Positions 17,097-25,562 of a DNA stretch of 64,000 nt are shown here, in pieces. This DNA comes from a virus. Each line of letters opens with the position of its first letter. Within the stretch, counting starts at the first letter, position 1. Under the pieces are notes generated by a model. It was not told the DNA's origin and ran no database searches. It saw only the letters and a program-made list of their open reading frames with translations. The position numbers and the translations under genes are program-made. The stretch lies in the IMG/VR virus record IMGVR_UViG_3300042397_001844, positions 1 to 64,000 of that record. One strand, written 5' to 3'.

Positions 17097-18460
17097 TATT
17101 TTTTATTTTCTAAGTAATATTTTAAATCCTCGGGTGTACCTAATCCCCACATCTTATCAATATTGAATGTTTTTATTTTCTTACAATCCGCAATTGCTTC
17201 ATTAAAAGTTGGACAAGTATAAAATTCACCATTAGTTCTGATGTTCTTACTAATCATTTGTTCTGCATACTTTACATAATCAGAACCTTTAGCCCAATAG
17301 TAAACACCAACCGTTGCTATGTCTGAAATTGGATTCTTTTCTGCTACTTCTGTCACATACCCATACTCATCCACTTTAGCGAATGACCATTTAGGATGCG
17401 TTGCTGTAAATGTAAGAATACCACCATCCACTTTTTGTTCAATCATCTTATACATAAACTCATTTGAATCCCACTCCACAAATTGGTCAGAGTTTGCCAT
17501 AACCAATGGAGAATCGTTATCAATATATTCTTTTGCTAATAGAGTTGTACACGCAGCTCCTTCAGTCAAACCATCAACTTCCACAATTTTACAATTGGGA
17601 GTTATTAGATTTAATAAAGTATCTAAATTGTACTTCTCTCTATGTTCCTTTTGTACAACATAAATGTATGTAGCTTCTATGTTTAAGTTATCCACTACAA
17701 CCTGAATCATTGGTTTTCCTTCCACATCGATTAGTGGTTTAGGGAATGTATATCCGGCAGCTTGAAATCTACTTCCTGCTCCAGCCATTGGGATAAGTAC
17801 ATTCATCTTACCACCTTGCCACTTTGGTATGCTCATAACTTTTTTAGTTTCCTCTAATTTACGAATAATTTTTGATATTACCAAATCTTTTGGGTTATCT
17901 ACTCTCAAAACATTTGCTCTACTTCTACTTGCTGCCAATAAACCATGCGGAGAATCCTCCACAATAAGAGTTTCTTCCGGCAACACACTCATCATACTCA
18001 TAGCCTTCCAATACATTTCAGGATGCGGTTTAGAGTTCTTTACGTCCTCATTAGAGATGATTAAATCCATATACTCAATTATACCTATCTTAGCTAACAT
18101 AACCAAGACAGACCTTCTAATTGAGTTTGAAGCACATGCTAACTTATATCCTCTATCTCTCAACTCTTTGAATAACTCAATCTTTTGTAAATCAGGTTGT
18201 AATTGTGAAATAGCTTCAATAGTTAGATGTTGCTTTCTATACCAAATATCATCATAGAATTCCGGATGTAATCCTTTGTTTTTACTAAGCATTTCAAGCT
18301 TTTGAGTTGTCTTTAATCCATCATATATAGATAGATGCTCCGATTCGGTAATTACATACTTCTCATCGATTTCTCTTAGAGCTTGATTTAGGGTATCGTA
18401 GTGTATTTGCTTAGCCTCTACCAATACACCATCCAAGTCAAAGATTATTAATTTTGTCAT
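17096..18460 (-). CDS. Bifunctional HAD phosphatase and sugar-phosphate nucleotidylyltransferase fusion
   Basis: 454 residues. Residues 1-205 are a beta-phosphoglucomutase-like HAD: FDLDGVLVEA (Asp8, Asp10), CASNS and IVEDSPHGLLAA. A short linker leads to a nucleotidylyltransferase from Met219: VLIPMAGAGSRFQAAG (227-232) and FPKPLIDVEGKPMIQ, the signature of the glucose-1-phosphate thymidylyl/mannose-1-phosphate guanylyltransferase superfamily. Together they could remove one phosphate and activate a sugar 1-phosphate. The gene overlaps the HldE-like kinase gene by 1 nt, so kinase, phosphatase and nucleotidylyltransferase form a sugar-activation unit similar in logic to bacterial heptose activation. 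Exact substrates are not known. Confidence 0.8.
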   Translation of the reverse strand: MTKLIIFDLDGVLVEAKQIHYDTLNQALREIDEKYVITESEHLSIYDGLKTTQKLEMLSKNKGLHPEFYDDIWYRKQHLTIEAISQLQPDLQKIELFKELRDRGYKLACASNSIRRSVLVMLAKIGIIEYMDLIISNEDVKNSKPHPEMYWKAMSMMSVLPEETLIVEDSPHGLLAASRSRANVLRVDNPKDLVISKIIRKLEETKKVMSIPKWQGGKMNVLIPMAGAGSRFQAAGYTFPKPLIDVEGKPMIQVVVDNLNIEATYIYVVQKEHREKYNLDTLLNLITPNCKIVEVDGLTEGAACTTLLAKEYIDNDSPLVMANSDQFVEWDSNEFMYKMIEQKVDGGILTFTATHPKWSFAKVDEYGYVTEVAEKNPISDIATVGVYYWAKGSDYVKYAEQMISKNIRTNGEFYTCPTFNEAIADCKKIKTFNIDKMWGLGTPEDLKYYLENKK

Positions 18461-19215
18461 TAATAGATTTTAATATGTTTACCAACCTTTGTTACTCCTT
18501 TATGCTGAACTGCTATTGTAGCACATTCGTTAGCATAAATGATAGATTTATCAATATCATTACTTCTACAATATTCTATTGTTAGTGCTGATATGAATGA
18601 ATCACCTGCTCCGCTATTATCTCTAACCTCTACCTCATCAACATTGAACTCCTTCTCCATATACTTACATCCCTTACCACTCATAGTTACAATTAATTTA
18701 TCGTAGAATTCTTTGAAGTATTGTCCAGCTGCTATATTGTTTTCATACTCATGTTCATTTATTTTAATGAACTTAGCACCTAACATTTTTTCATTCACAA
18801 TCTTTTTAGTATCAATGAATACCGTATCATGCTTTGAACAAATGTATTCAATATCATCGTATTCCAAAAAACCTTTGTTGTAATCTGATATAATAACTGC
18901 ACAATAATTTTGATATGGTATATGTTCCAATCCTTGTACTCTTTGTGATTTATTTGCATCAGAATCAACTCTGATAATTTGATGATTTGTTTTTTCTTCA
19001 ACATATCGTGTCTTTGTGATAGGTTCTGAATTTGTTATCAAATCAACTTCAACATTTAATGATTCTATATTCTCATATACATTAGCTGCCATTCCGCCTG
19101 TTTCAGTTTTTCTTTTAGGAATGAATACAGGCACAGGAGCTTCAGGACACAGCCTATTGGCTGTGCCATAAATGAATACATCTTTACAACTATCTCCTAT
19201 AACTAATATTTTCAT
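18460..19215 (-). CDS. PfkB-type sugar kinase, HldE (heptose-7-phosphate kinase)-like
   Basis: 251 residues. LVIGDSCKDVFIYGTANRLCPEAPVPVF matches, in shorter blocks, the start of the HldE/RfaE kinase domain (VGDxMLDxYxxG...PEAPVPV). TGGMAANVYENI is the substrate GGAANVA motif; IISDYNKGFL (110-115) and DNSGAGDSFISAL (GAGD at 202-205, catalytic Asp205) are PfkB signatures. It is about 60 residues shorter than the E. coli kinase domain and lacks the nucleotidyltransferase half. It probably phosphorylates a heptose or similar sugar phosphate at C1. It is coupled by a 1-nt overlap to the HAD-nucleotidylyltransferase. Confidence 0.75.
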   Translation of the reverse strand: MKILVIGDSCKDVFIYGTANRLCPEAPVPVFIPKRKTETGGMAANVYENIESLNVEVDLITNSEPITKTRYVEEKTNHQIIRVDSDANKSQRVQGLEHIPYQNYCAVIISDYNKGFLEYDDIEYICSKHDTVFIDTKKIVNEKMLGAKFIKINEHEYENNIAAGQYFKEFYDKLIVTMSGKGCKYMEKEFNVDEVEVRDNSGAGDSFISALTIEYCRSNDIDKSIIYANECATIAVQHKGVTKVGKHIKIY

Positions 19216-19231
19216 AACTTTTGTTTTAATA

Positions 19232-19636
19232 TTACCAGCTTATCTCCCAATCTTTAAAATCAGCTGCTAAGCAATCAATTTTATAATCCTTTCTACCACC
19301 CATAACTTCTTGAATCTTATTTTTAGCTACGTTACGGATACCATTCAATCCATGTGTTAATTCTAAATTGTTACCATCTTTAATTCCTTTACGATAGTTT
19401 GATTCGTTGTGCCAAATATGTAAGTTCATTTGTGATAACACTACAATTGCTCTGATTGTTTCTGCTGTAATTGGTTCTTTACTCTCATCCAAATATAATT
19501 GAATATCATGCACAATTGCGTTAATTTCTTCCGCATATTCTTCTTTGTGTTCAGCGATAAACACCTCTTTCAATTGTACGATAGATAATCTGTCTACTAA
19601 TTCGCTTAATGTTGGTAAGTACTTTCTGTCTGCCAT
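19232..19636 (-). CDS. Hypothetical protein of the glycan cluster
   Basis: 134 residues, mostly helical, acidic, with no signal or membrane segment. It begins ADRKYLPTLSELVDRLSIVQ, has a central NLHIWHNESNYRKGIKDGNN and ends WEISW. I do not recognise the family with confidence. It lies between an NDP-sugar epimerase gene (2-nt gap) and the HldE-like kinase (16-nt gap), so a role in sugar-nucleotide synthesis or as a partner subunit is likely by context only. Confidence 0.6.
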   Translation of the reverse strand: MADRKYLPTLSELVDRLSIVQLKEVFIAEHKEEYAEEINAIVHDIQLYLDESKEPITAETIRAIVVLSQMNLHIWHNESNYRKGIKDGNNLELTHGLNGIRNVAKNKIQEVMGGRKDYKIDCLAADFKDWEISW

Positions 19637-19638
19637 AA

Positions 19639-20574
19639 TTAAAGGTTTGTAAAATTTTGATTGTTTTTGTTTATTACGATTTTGTATGCTGACATCAATT
19701 GTTTGATTCCGTAATCTAAATCATAAATTGGTTTCCATCCTAATGCTTCTAACTTCTCATTTGATACGATATAATTTCTCTTATCAAAATCTTCTTTGAA
19801 ATCATCTTGCTTAATCACTAATGATGGTATGTGTGATTTTATTTTTTCTGCTAATTCTAATTTGCTTAAGTTAGCAGTTGATAAACCTACATTGAATGCA
19901 TGCCCTTTACACTTATCGTAGTTTTCAATAATAAATTGGAATGTACGAGCTATGTCTTGAACGTGAATGTAGTTTCTCTTAAAGTGCGCTTCAAATAATA
20001 CTAAGTATCCATCTACTACACTCTTATAAACGAAATCGTTTACCAATAAATCAGTTCTCATACGAGGTGATACACCAAATACAGTTGCTAATCTCAATGA
20101 TACACCATTTCCTTTTGCCAACATAGTGTTCTCTGCATCACACTTAGTTTTAGCGTAAAGTGATAACGGATTAAATGGCGATTCTTCGGTGATGATTGAA
20201 TCCGATGAACCATATTGTGAATTGGTATTAGGTAAGATTAATTTTTGGTCATCTCTTAACACTTCAACAATATCAGCTACTTGTTGATAGTTTACAGCTA
20301 CCGTTAATTCCGGATTAGCTTTACATGCAGGCATTCCTACAATTGCCGCCAATGGAATAATTACATCGTGCAATCCTACCAACTCCTGTAAAAGTTTTTT
20401 ATCTCTTACATCTCCTAATTCAAATTGAAATTTAGGATTACCAAATAAATGTAATAAAGTTACTTGGTCATACATTAAATTGTCCAATACCGTAACAGTG
20501 TAACCTGCTTCTAATAAATGTCTGGTTAAATTTGAACCTAAGTAACCAGCTCCTCCTGTAATTAATACTTTCAT
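19639..20574 (-). CDS. NAD-dependent sugar epimerase/dehydratase (extended SDR)
   Basis: 311 residues. Rossmann motif GGAGYLG (7-13) and catalytic Y140xxxK144 (YAKTK), with the upstream Ser/Thr in NTNSQYGSSD. RNYIHVQDIARTF is the conserved NDP-sugar-binding region of NDP-sugar epimerases and dehydratases. The length is typical (300-340 residues). It probably acts on a UDP-, dTDP- or GDP-sugar made in the same cluster; similar proteins are annotated as UDP-glucose 4-epimerase-like. It overlaps the next epimerase by 4 nt. Confidence 0.82.
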   Translation of the reverse strand: MKVLITGGAGYLGSNLTRHLLEAGYTVTVLDNLMYDQVTLLHLFGNPKFQFELGDVRDKKLLQELVGLHDVIIPLAAIVGMPACKANPELTVAVNYQQVADIVEVLRDDQKLILPNTNSQYGSSDSIITEESPFNPLSLYAKTKCDAENTMLAKGNGVSLRLATVFGVSPRMRTDLLVNDFVYKSVVDGYLVLFEAHFKRNYIHVQDIARTFQFIIENYDKCKGHAFNVGLSTANLSKLELAEKIKSHIPSLVIKQDDFKEDFDKRNYIVSNEKLEALGWKPIYDLDYGIKQLMSAYKIVINKNNQNFTNL

Positions 20575-21545
20575 ACTCTTTGTTTTATATCGTTATATAC
20601 TATTGTTAATCCATCTCTTAAAGATGTTTGTGCTTCCCAACCTAATTCTTTTTTTGCTAAACTACAATCACACCATTGTCCCCAAATGACTGTGTTCTTT
20701 GTTGTATCCCATTCAATGTTAATATCCTTACCACTAATTTCTACAACAGTGTTTGCTATATCTTCAATGGTACATCTTTCACCCTTACCAACATTATATG
20801 GTCCAACGATTTGTTTCGTATCCATTGCTTCAATCATTTTATCAATACAATCTAATGCATCTTCAATGAAACAATAAGAACGTGTTTCCTTCCCAGTTCC
20901 CCATACACTAAATGGTACTTCAGGATATTTGATTGCTCTATGTGAAAATACAGGAATAACCGAACCACTCTCTAACTTAAAGTCCTGATTTGGTCCGTAG
21001 ATTCCAATGAATCTTGCTATTGCTACTTTCATCCAATCATTCTCAACTACTGCTGATTCAATAGCTTTCTCACCAATCAACTTTGCCCAACCATATGTTA
21101 GTTCGGGATTAGCTGGGTAAGCATCTGATTCTTTAATCATTGGAGAATCTGCTATTGTTTGTAACTCCTTTGGATAGATGTGTGCTGATGATGCGTAGAA
21201 ATATGTATCTATTTTATTTTCAATAATACCTCTCAATACATTACTATCCATTTTCATATTTGAGTTCATCACATCATATGGTTTGGATAGATATGTTCCA
21301 ATACCACCTACTTTAGATGCCAAATGAATTACCATATCTTTATCTTTGAACAAATGACTTACTTGCTCATAATTGGTTAAATCATAGTAAACTAATTTTA
21401 TGTTTGATTTAACTTCTTCTAAAAATTCAGCCTTACCTCTTTCCAAATTATCGATTACCGTAACTTCATATCCTTGCTTAACTAATCTCTTAACTAAATG
21501 AGAACCTATGAATCCAGCACCGCCTGTAACTAATATTTTTTTCAT
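20571..21545 (-). CDS. GDP-mannose 3,5-epimerase-like extended SDR
   Basis: 324 residues. Glycine motif GGAGFIG (8-14) and catalytic Y151xxxK155. HLASKVGGIGTYLSKPYDVMNSNM, FYASSAHIYP, KESDAYPANPE and VWGTGKETRSYCFIEDALD align well with GDP-mannose 3,5-epimerase (GME), including the SSAxIYP and GxGxxTRSF blocks. GME converts GDP-mannose to GDP-L-galactose or GDP-L-gulose. Other extended SDRs with similar blocks cannot be excluded. With the Fcl-like enzymes downstream it indicates that GDP-mannose is a central precursor. It overlaps the next gene by 4 nt. Confidence 0.7.
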   Translation of the reverse strand: MKKILVTGGAGFIGSHLVKRLVKQGYEVTVIDNLERGKAEFLEEVKSNIKLVYYDLTNYEQVSHLFKDKDMVIHLASKVGGIGTYLSKPYDVMNSNMKMDSNVLRGIIENKIDTYFYASSAHIYPKELQTIADSPMIKESDAYPANPELTYGWAKLIGEKAIESAVVENDWMKVAIARFIGIYGPNQDFKLESGSVIPVFSHRAIKYPEVPFSVWGTGKETRSYCFIEDALDCIDKMIEAMDTKQIVGPYNVGKGERCTIEDIANTVVEISGKDINIEWDTTKNTVIWGQWCDCSLAKKELGWEAQTSLRDGLTIVYNDIKQRV

Positions 21546-21550
21546 ATGTT

Positions 21551-22252
21551 TTATTTTGCGAAAAACATTCCGTAGTTTACACGTCTTTCTGGGTTAATTA
21601 ATTTATCCAATTCCAAATCTTCTAAAGTATAAAAGTTATTAGGATATTGTAAATATGGGTCTCCCTTATCGGAGAAAGTTACCTTTTCAAAAATATTACC
21701 TTCTTCAAAATATCCAATAACACCAAATTGATTGTATCCAATACTTTGTAAGTGTTCTAATATTTTATATAAGTTATCCTTTTCTTCTTCATGCCATTCA
21801 AAACAAATATCATTAGCTTTTTGTGTCAATCCACTTAATACATTATATTCATATCCCTCAACATCAATCTTAATTAAATCAGGCATACCATATCTTTCAA
21901 TCATAGCATCAAGCGTTGTTGATTGAACTTTAATAGGAGCTGCCCATTTAGTTGAATTTTCTTCAATATATTTACTACCTTTAGTAAATCTAGAGTTTTC
22001 CATAAATTGAGTTGATGCGGTAGAAATTCCAGATGCGTTTGGATTTATATAAAAATCCAATTGCTCACCGTCTCTATCCGAAACTAAATTATTAAGTAAG
22101 GAAAAGTTGTAGTTTGTAAAAAAATGTTGAGATACAGAATTAACCAAATTTGGATTTGCTTCCACAGCTATTACATTACAATCTTTGTATTTGTTGAAAC
22201 ATGTTTGTGTAAACTCCCCAACATTAAACCCGATATCAAATATTAAATTCAT
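21551..22252 (-). CDS. FkbM-family methyltransferase
   Basis: 233 residues. IFDIGFNVGEFTQTC (residues 4-18) is the SAM-binding glycine motif, unusually close to the N-terminus. VIAVEANPNLV and LIKIDVEGYEYNVLSGL are the two FkbM blocks. CFEWHEEEKD carries the acidic-His C-terminal motif. It probably O-methylates a sugar hydroxyl. It is a second FkbM paralogue, distant from the one at 4627-5334, so it may have a different acceptor. It lies between the GME-like and the Fcl-like genes. Confidence 0.82.
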   Translation of the reverse strand: MNLIFDIGFNVGEFTQTCFNKYKDCNVIAVEANPNLVNSVSQHFFTNYNFSLLNNLVSDRDGEQLDFYINPNASGISTASTQFMENSRFTKGSKYIEENSTKWAAPIKVQSTTLDAMIERYGMPDLIKIDVEGYEYNVLSGLTQKANDICFEWHEEEKDNLYKILEHLQSIGYNQFGVIGYFEEGNIFEKVTFSDKGDPYLQYPNNFYTLEDLELDKLINPERRVNYGMFFAK

Positions 22253-22263
22253 ATTTTTGTTTT

Positions 22264-23211
22264 TTATTTTCTAAAAGTGTTTTTATTTTGCTTAAACCAA
22301 TCTATTGTTATTTTTAAACCATCTATTAACGTAGTATCGGGAACATATCCATATGTTTCTTTGAACTTAGTCATATCATAGAATCTTCTTGGTTGTCCAT
22401 CGGGTCTATCCGAATTCCAAACTATGTTTCCATTATATTCAGTTAATTGAGCTATTGTTTCAACTAATTCTTTAACAGTCGATTCAACACCAGTTCCCAA
22501 ATTAAAAGGACCTGATTCTTTACAATCAACCGAATCTATAATTGCTTTCACTGCATCATCTACATAAAGAAATTCTCTAGTTGCTTTTCCTGTTCCCCAA
22601 ACTTCAACACTATCAGAATTATTATCTTTAGCTTCTATAAATTTTCTAATTAAAGCAGGTACAACATGAGATGCTTCTAAATTAAAATTATCTTCAGGTC
22701 CATATAAATTTGCTGGAAGTAATATTGTTGAATCAAATCCGTATTGCTCTCTATATGCCCAACTTTGTATGATTAAGTTTTTCTTAGCCAATGAATACCC
22801 ATATGAATTTTCATCAGGCAATCCATTCCAAAAACCTTCTTCGGTAAATGGTACAGGTAAGTTTTTAGGGTAACCGCATCCAGCTGCTAATGATACAAAC
22901 TTCTCAACACCGTTTAGGTATGAATTATGCATCAATAACACGCCCATCATTATATTCTCATAAAAGAATTCAGCCGGTTTAGCTTTATTAATTGCAACTC
23001 CACCAACCTTTCCAGCTAAGTGTAGTACTATTTCTGGTTTGTGTAATTGTAAAAATCCTTTTACATCTCCTTCTTTTGTTAAATTAACTTCCGTTGATGT
23101 TGGTGTTAATAAATTATCAGCTCCCATCTCTTTCAATGTTCTAACTAATGCTTTACCAACAAATCCATTAGCCCCAGTAATTAATATTTTTTTATTTATC
23201 CAATTTTTCAT
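22264..23211 (-). CDS. fcl: GDP-L-fucose synthase (Fcl/WcaG-type)
   Basis: 315 residues. Glycine motif GANGFVG (13-19), HLAGKVGGVAINKAKPAEFFYENIMM in shorter blocks, and GCGYPKNLPVPFTEEGFWNG are diagnostic for GDP-L-fucose synthase (GDP-4-keto-6-deoxymannose 3,5-epimerase-4-reductase). Catalytic Y139xxxK143 is in place. EVWGTGKATREFLYVDD is the conserved C-terminal block. It makes GDP-L-fucose with NADPH. The upstream enzyme, GDP-mannose 4,6-dehydratase, is not in this window and may come from the host or another part of the genome. An alpha-fucosyltransferase-like gene lies at 26488. Confidence 0.88.
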   Translation of the reverse strand: MKNWINKKILITGANGFVGKALVRTLKEMGADNLLTPTSTEVNLTKEGDVKGFLQLHKPEIVLHLAGKVGGVAINKAKPAEFFYENIMMGVLLMHNSYLNGVEKFVSLAAGCGYPKNLPVPFTEEGFWNGLPDENSYGYSLAKKNLIIQSWAYREQYGFDSTILLPANLYGPEDNFNLEASHVVPALIRKFIEAKDNNSDSVEVWGTGKATREFLYVDDAVKAIIDSVDCKESGPFNLGTGVESTVKELVETIAQLTEYNGNIVWNSDRPDGQPRRFYDMTKFKETYGYVPDTTLIDGLKITIDWFKQNKNTFRK

Positions 23212-23216
23212 TTTTG

Positions 23217-23846
23217 TTATTTTATTTTTTTAGATGTGAAATATAAAGAACCACCACATTCTCTTAACTTATTGTTAAAGCAATATGGTTCAAATGTTAA
23301 TCCATTTTCCTTAAATTTATCTTCCCAAAATTCATATGGAAACGCAGATGGGTGATGTTCAGATTGATGTGTAGAAATACTTCCTATAAAAATACCATCA
23401 TCACTTAAATGATTCATTGCATTGGTAAAATAGTTATTAAGATTATTTGGAAATATATGTTCAATATTTTCCCAAGTACTTATACAATCAAATTTAACAA
23501 TGATTTCTTCATCTGAAATGGTGTATGGTTCGCCAGCATCTGCCAAAAAGAAATTCTTATTATAATAAGATTTCCAATTATGATGTCCGGCTGCTGCTTC
23601 GTTAGTTAAAACGTGGTCTACTCCATCTATTCCATAAGCATTATGTCCTTTGGTAAAACAATCAACTATAAATTGTCCACCAGCACATCCTATATCTAAA
23701 ATGTACAATCCGTCTGTTCTATTAAAATATTTTTCAATTTCTTCTATTAAACCAGCGTTTGTATGATTATCAGCTACATTTCCAATTGGATTTGTATAAT
23801 CAAAGCTTTCATATACTATTTGTTTTTTTGTTTTTATTTTTATCAT
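23217..23846 (-). CDS. Class I SAM-dependent methyltransferase
   Basis: 209 residues. LYILDIGCAGGQFIVDC (DIGCAGG at 51-57) is motif I, AYGIDGVDHV motif II, and FDCISTWENIEHI motif post-II, typical of Methyltransf_23-like enzymes that modify small molecules or glycans. EHHPSAFPYEFWEDKF near the C-terminus may bind the acceptor. It is placed between the Fcl gene and another methyltransferase, so a sugar methylation role is likely; the substrate is unknown. Confidence 0.8.
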   Translation of the reverse strand: MIKIKTKKQIVYESFDYTNPIGNVADNHTNAGLIEEIEKYFNRTDGLYILDIGCAGGQFIVDCFTKGHNAYGIDGVDHVLTNEAAAGHHNWKSYYNKNFFLADAGEPYTISDEEIIVKFDCISTWENIEHIFPNNLNNYFTNAMNHLSDDGIFIGSISTHQSEHHPSAFPYEFWEDKFKENGLTFEPYCFNNKLRECGGSLYFTSKKIK

Positions 23847-23851
23847 ATTTT

Positions 23852-24610
23852 TTATTTTTTTGTGAAGTAAAATGAAGGTTTGCCACCATCTTTACAATTT
23901 AAATTTATATCAAATTCATCCAATCCAGTTAAATTTAATTCTAGTTTATTCATAACAATAAATTCATTAACAGAATGATAGACACCTGGCCAATCGTTTA
24001 AATCATAATCATGTCCAGACAATATACCACCTATTTTTAATTTTTTATACCATGCATTTAAATCAGATTTTACAGAATTATAATCATGTGCACCATCAAT
24101 ATAAACAAAATCCAAACTAGCATCTTCAAACATCTCACTAGCGGATGGTGAATATGCCTTTATCATTTCACATCTTTCACCAAATGGTTCTAATATACTT
24201 TTACAAGTTTCGTATATTTCTTTAGCTAGCCAATCGTATTTTTTTAAAAATATATCAACTTTAGTATTATTAATATTTTTATAAATGTAATTATAAATAA
24301 ATGATGTAATTAATGAAGGTTTTGTTTGAATTGATAATACATATTCCATATCACTATCGGATAAGATATTTAAAAATCTTATAAAAAATACATTATTAGT
24401 TAAATTTTTTTCTAGTATTTCATCGATAGTAGCTCCCAATTCAGCGTTACGTTCCCAAGGGTCAATAGCGTATAGTTTTTTAATTGATGTATTATCTAAT
24501 ATAAATTTACTAAAATATCCATCTCTTACACCAACCTCAACGGCTAATTCAGCTTTAGTTTTATTAAGATGTAAAATTAATTCCCTTCTGTTTTTAAATT
24601 GTGCACTCAT
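23852..24610 (-). CDS. Class I SAM methyltransferase (Methyltransf_24-like)
   Basis: 252 residues. ELAVEVGVRDGYFSKFIL (25-31 is motif I, EVGVRDG), YAIDPWE, and SLDFVYIDGAHDYNSVKSDL with a following GGILSGHDY match the Methyltransf_24 family, where the D-x-A-H-x-Y motif and the GGxxxGHDY block bind metal or acceptor. Members methylate macrocin-like sugars or glycan hydroxyls. It abuts the Fcl-like gene upstream (1-nt gap) and is part of the same operon. Confidence 0.78.
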   Translation of the reverse strand: MSAQFKNRRELILHLNKTKAELAVEVGVRDGYFSKFILDNTSIKKLYAIDPWERNAELGATIDEILEKNLTNNVFFIRFLNILSDSDMEYVLSIQTKPSLITSFIYNYIYKNINNTKVDIFLKKYDWLAKEIYETCKSILEPFGERCEMIKAYSPSASEMFEDASLDFVYIDGAHDYNSVKSDLNAWYKKLKIGGILSGHDYDLNDWPGVYHSVNEFIVMNKLELNLTGLDEFDINLNCKDGGKPSFYFTKK

Positions 24611-24611
24611 A

Positions 24612-25562
24612 CTATTTAATTAAATGTTTATTTTCGTTATACCAATCGATTGTTTTTCTAAGATTGTTTTCTAATGTATCAGGCATAATAGTATCCATCC
24701 ACCCAAATTTTTCTTTTGCCAAAGATATGTTTAATACCTTATGCTTAACACCTACAAATCTATTTGTATTATAGAATATATTTCCATCATATCCAACCAA
24801 CACTTTTATAGTTTCTGCTAAATCTCTAATTGTAGTTGTCGAACCAGTTCCTATATTAATCAAATCACCATCGTAATCAATAACTGCCAAAAGTGCTTTA
24901 ATTTGGTCTTCAATGTAAATTAATTCTCTAGTCTGAGTACCGTCTCCCCACACTTCAACTTCAGGTACGTTATTATCTTTAGCTTCAACAAACTTTCTAA
25001 CCAAAGCAGATACAACGTGAGCTTTTTCTCTATCAAATGAATCGTGTGGACCGTATAGTGTTGCAAACACTACCGTTGTTCCTTTCAATCCGTATTGGTC
25101 TTTATATGCACCAATTCCAGTTGTCATCACCTTCTTTGTTAATCCATACACATCAACCGATTCGTGCATAGGTCCGTTCCAATAATCACCTTCATGCAAT
25201 TCTTCAATTGCACCAGGATAAGAACAAGAACTACCAATACCAATAAACTTTGCCTGTGGTTGGTATTTATTCCAACATGCTAATGTATTTGCATGTATTT
25301 TACAATTTGTATCAAATTGTTCAGCTTTGTGCCTTAATGGCCAATCACCAGCACCCTGCAATACAGCTGCGTGTATTATATAATCATATGTTTTATTAAA
25401 ATCGGTGAATGCTCTTTCCGATTCTGATACAATTGATAAATCATATGAAGAACCAAAATAATCTGCTTCTCCACCATTATCAATAACATATTTAACTAAA
25501 TTCTTACCTAAAAATCCAGTTCCACCAGTTACTAAAAACTTTTTTCCTTTTACTATTTCCAT
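24612..25562 (-). CDS. GDP-L-fucose-synthase-like epimerase/reductase (second copy)
   Basis: 316 residues. GGTGFLG (13-19), IIHAAVLQGAGDWPLRHKAEQF and GIGSSCSYPGAIEELHEGDYWNGP parallel the Fcl blocks, as do VSALVRKFVEAKDNNVPEVEVW and GDGTQTRELIYIED. VYGLTKK carries the Tyr and Lys of the active site. It is a diverged paralogue of the fcl gene at 22264-23211: the downstream VVPALIRKFIEAKDNN-type block is nearly the same in both. The product may be GDP-fucose or a related 6-deoxyhexose such as GDP-colitose or GDP-6-deoxytalose. Confidence 0.78.
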   Translation of the reverse strand: MEIVKGKKFLVTGGTGFLGKNLVKYVIDNGGEADYFGSSYDLSIVSESERAFTDFNKTYDYIIHAAVLQGAGDWPLRHKAEQFDTNCKIHANTLACWNKYQPQAKFIGIGSSCSYPGAIEELHEGDYWNGPMHESVDVYGLTKKVMTTGIGAYKDQYGLKGTTVVFATLYGPHDSFDREKAHVVSALVRKFVEAKDNNVPEVEVWGDGTQTRELIYIEDQIKALLAVIDYDGDLINIGTGSTTTIRDLAETIKVLVGYDGNIFYNTNRFVGVKHKVLNISLAKEKFGWMDTIMPDTLENNLRKTIDWYNENKHLIK

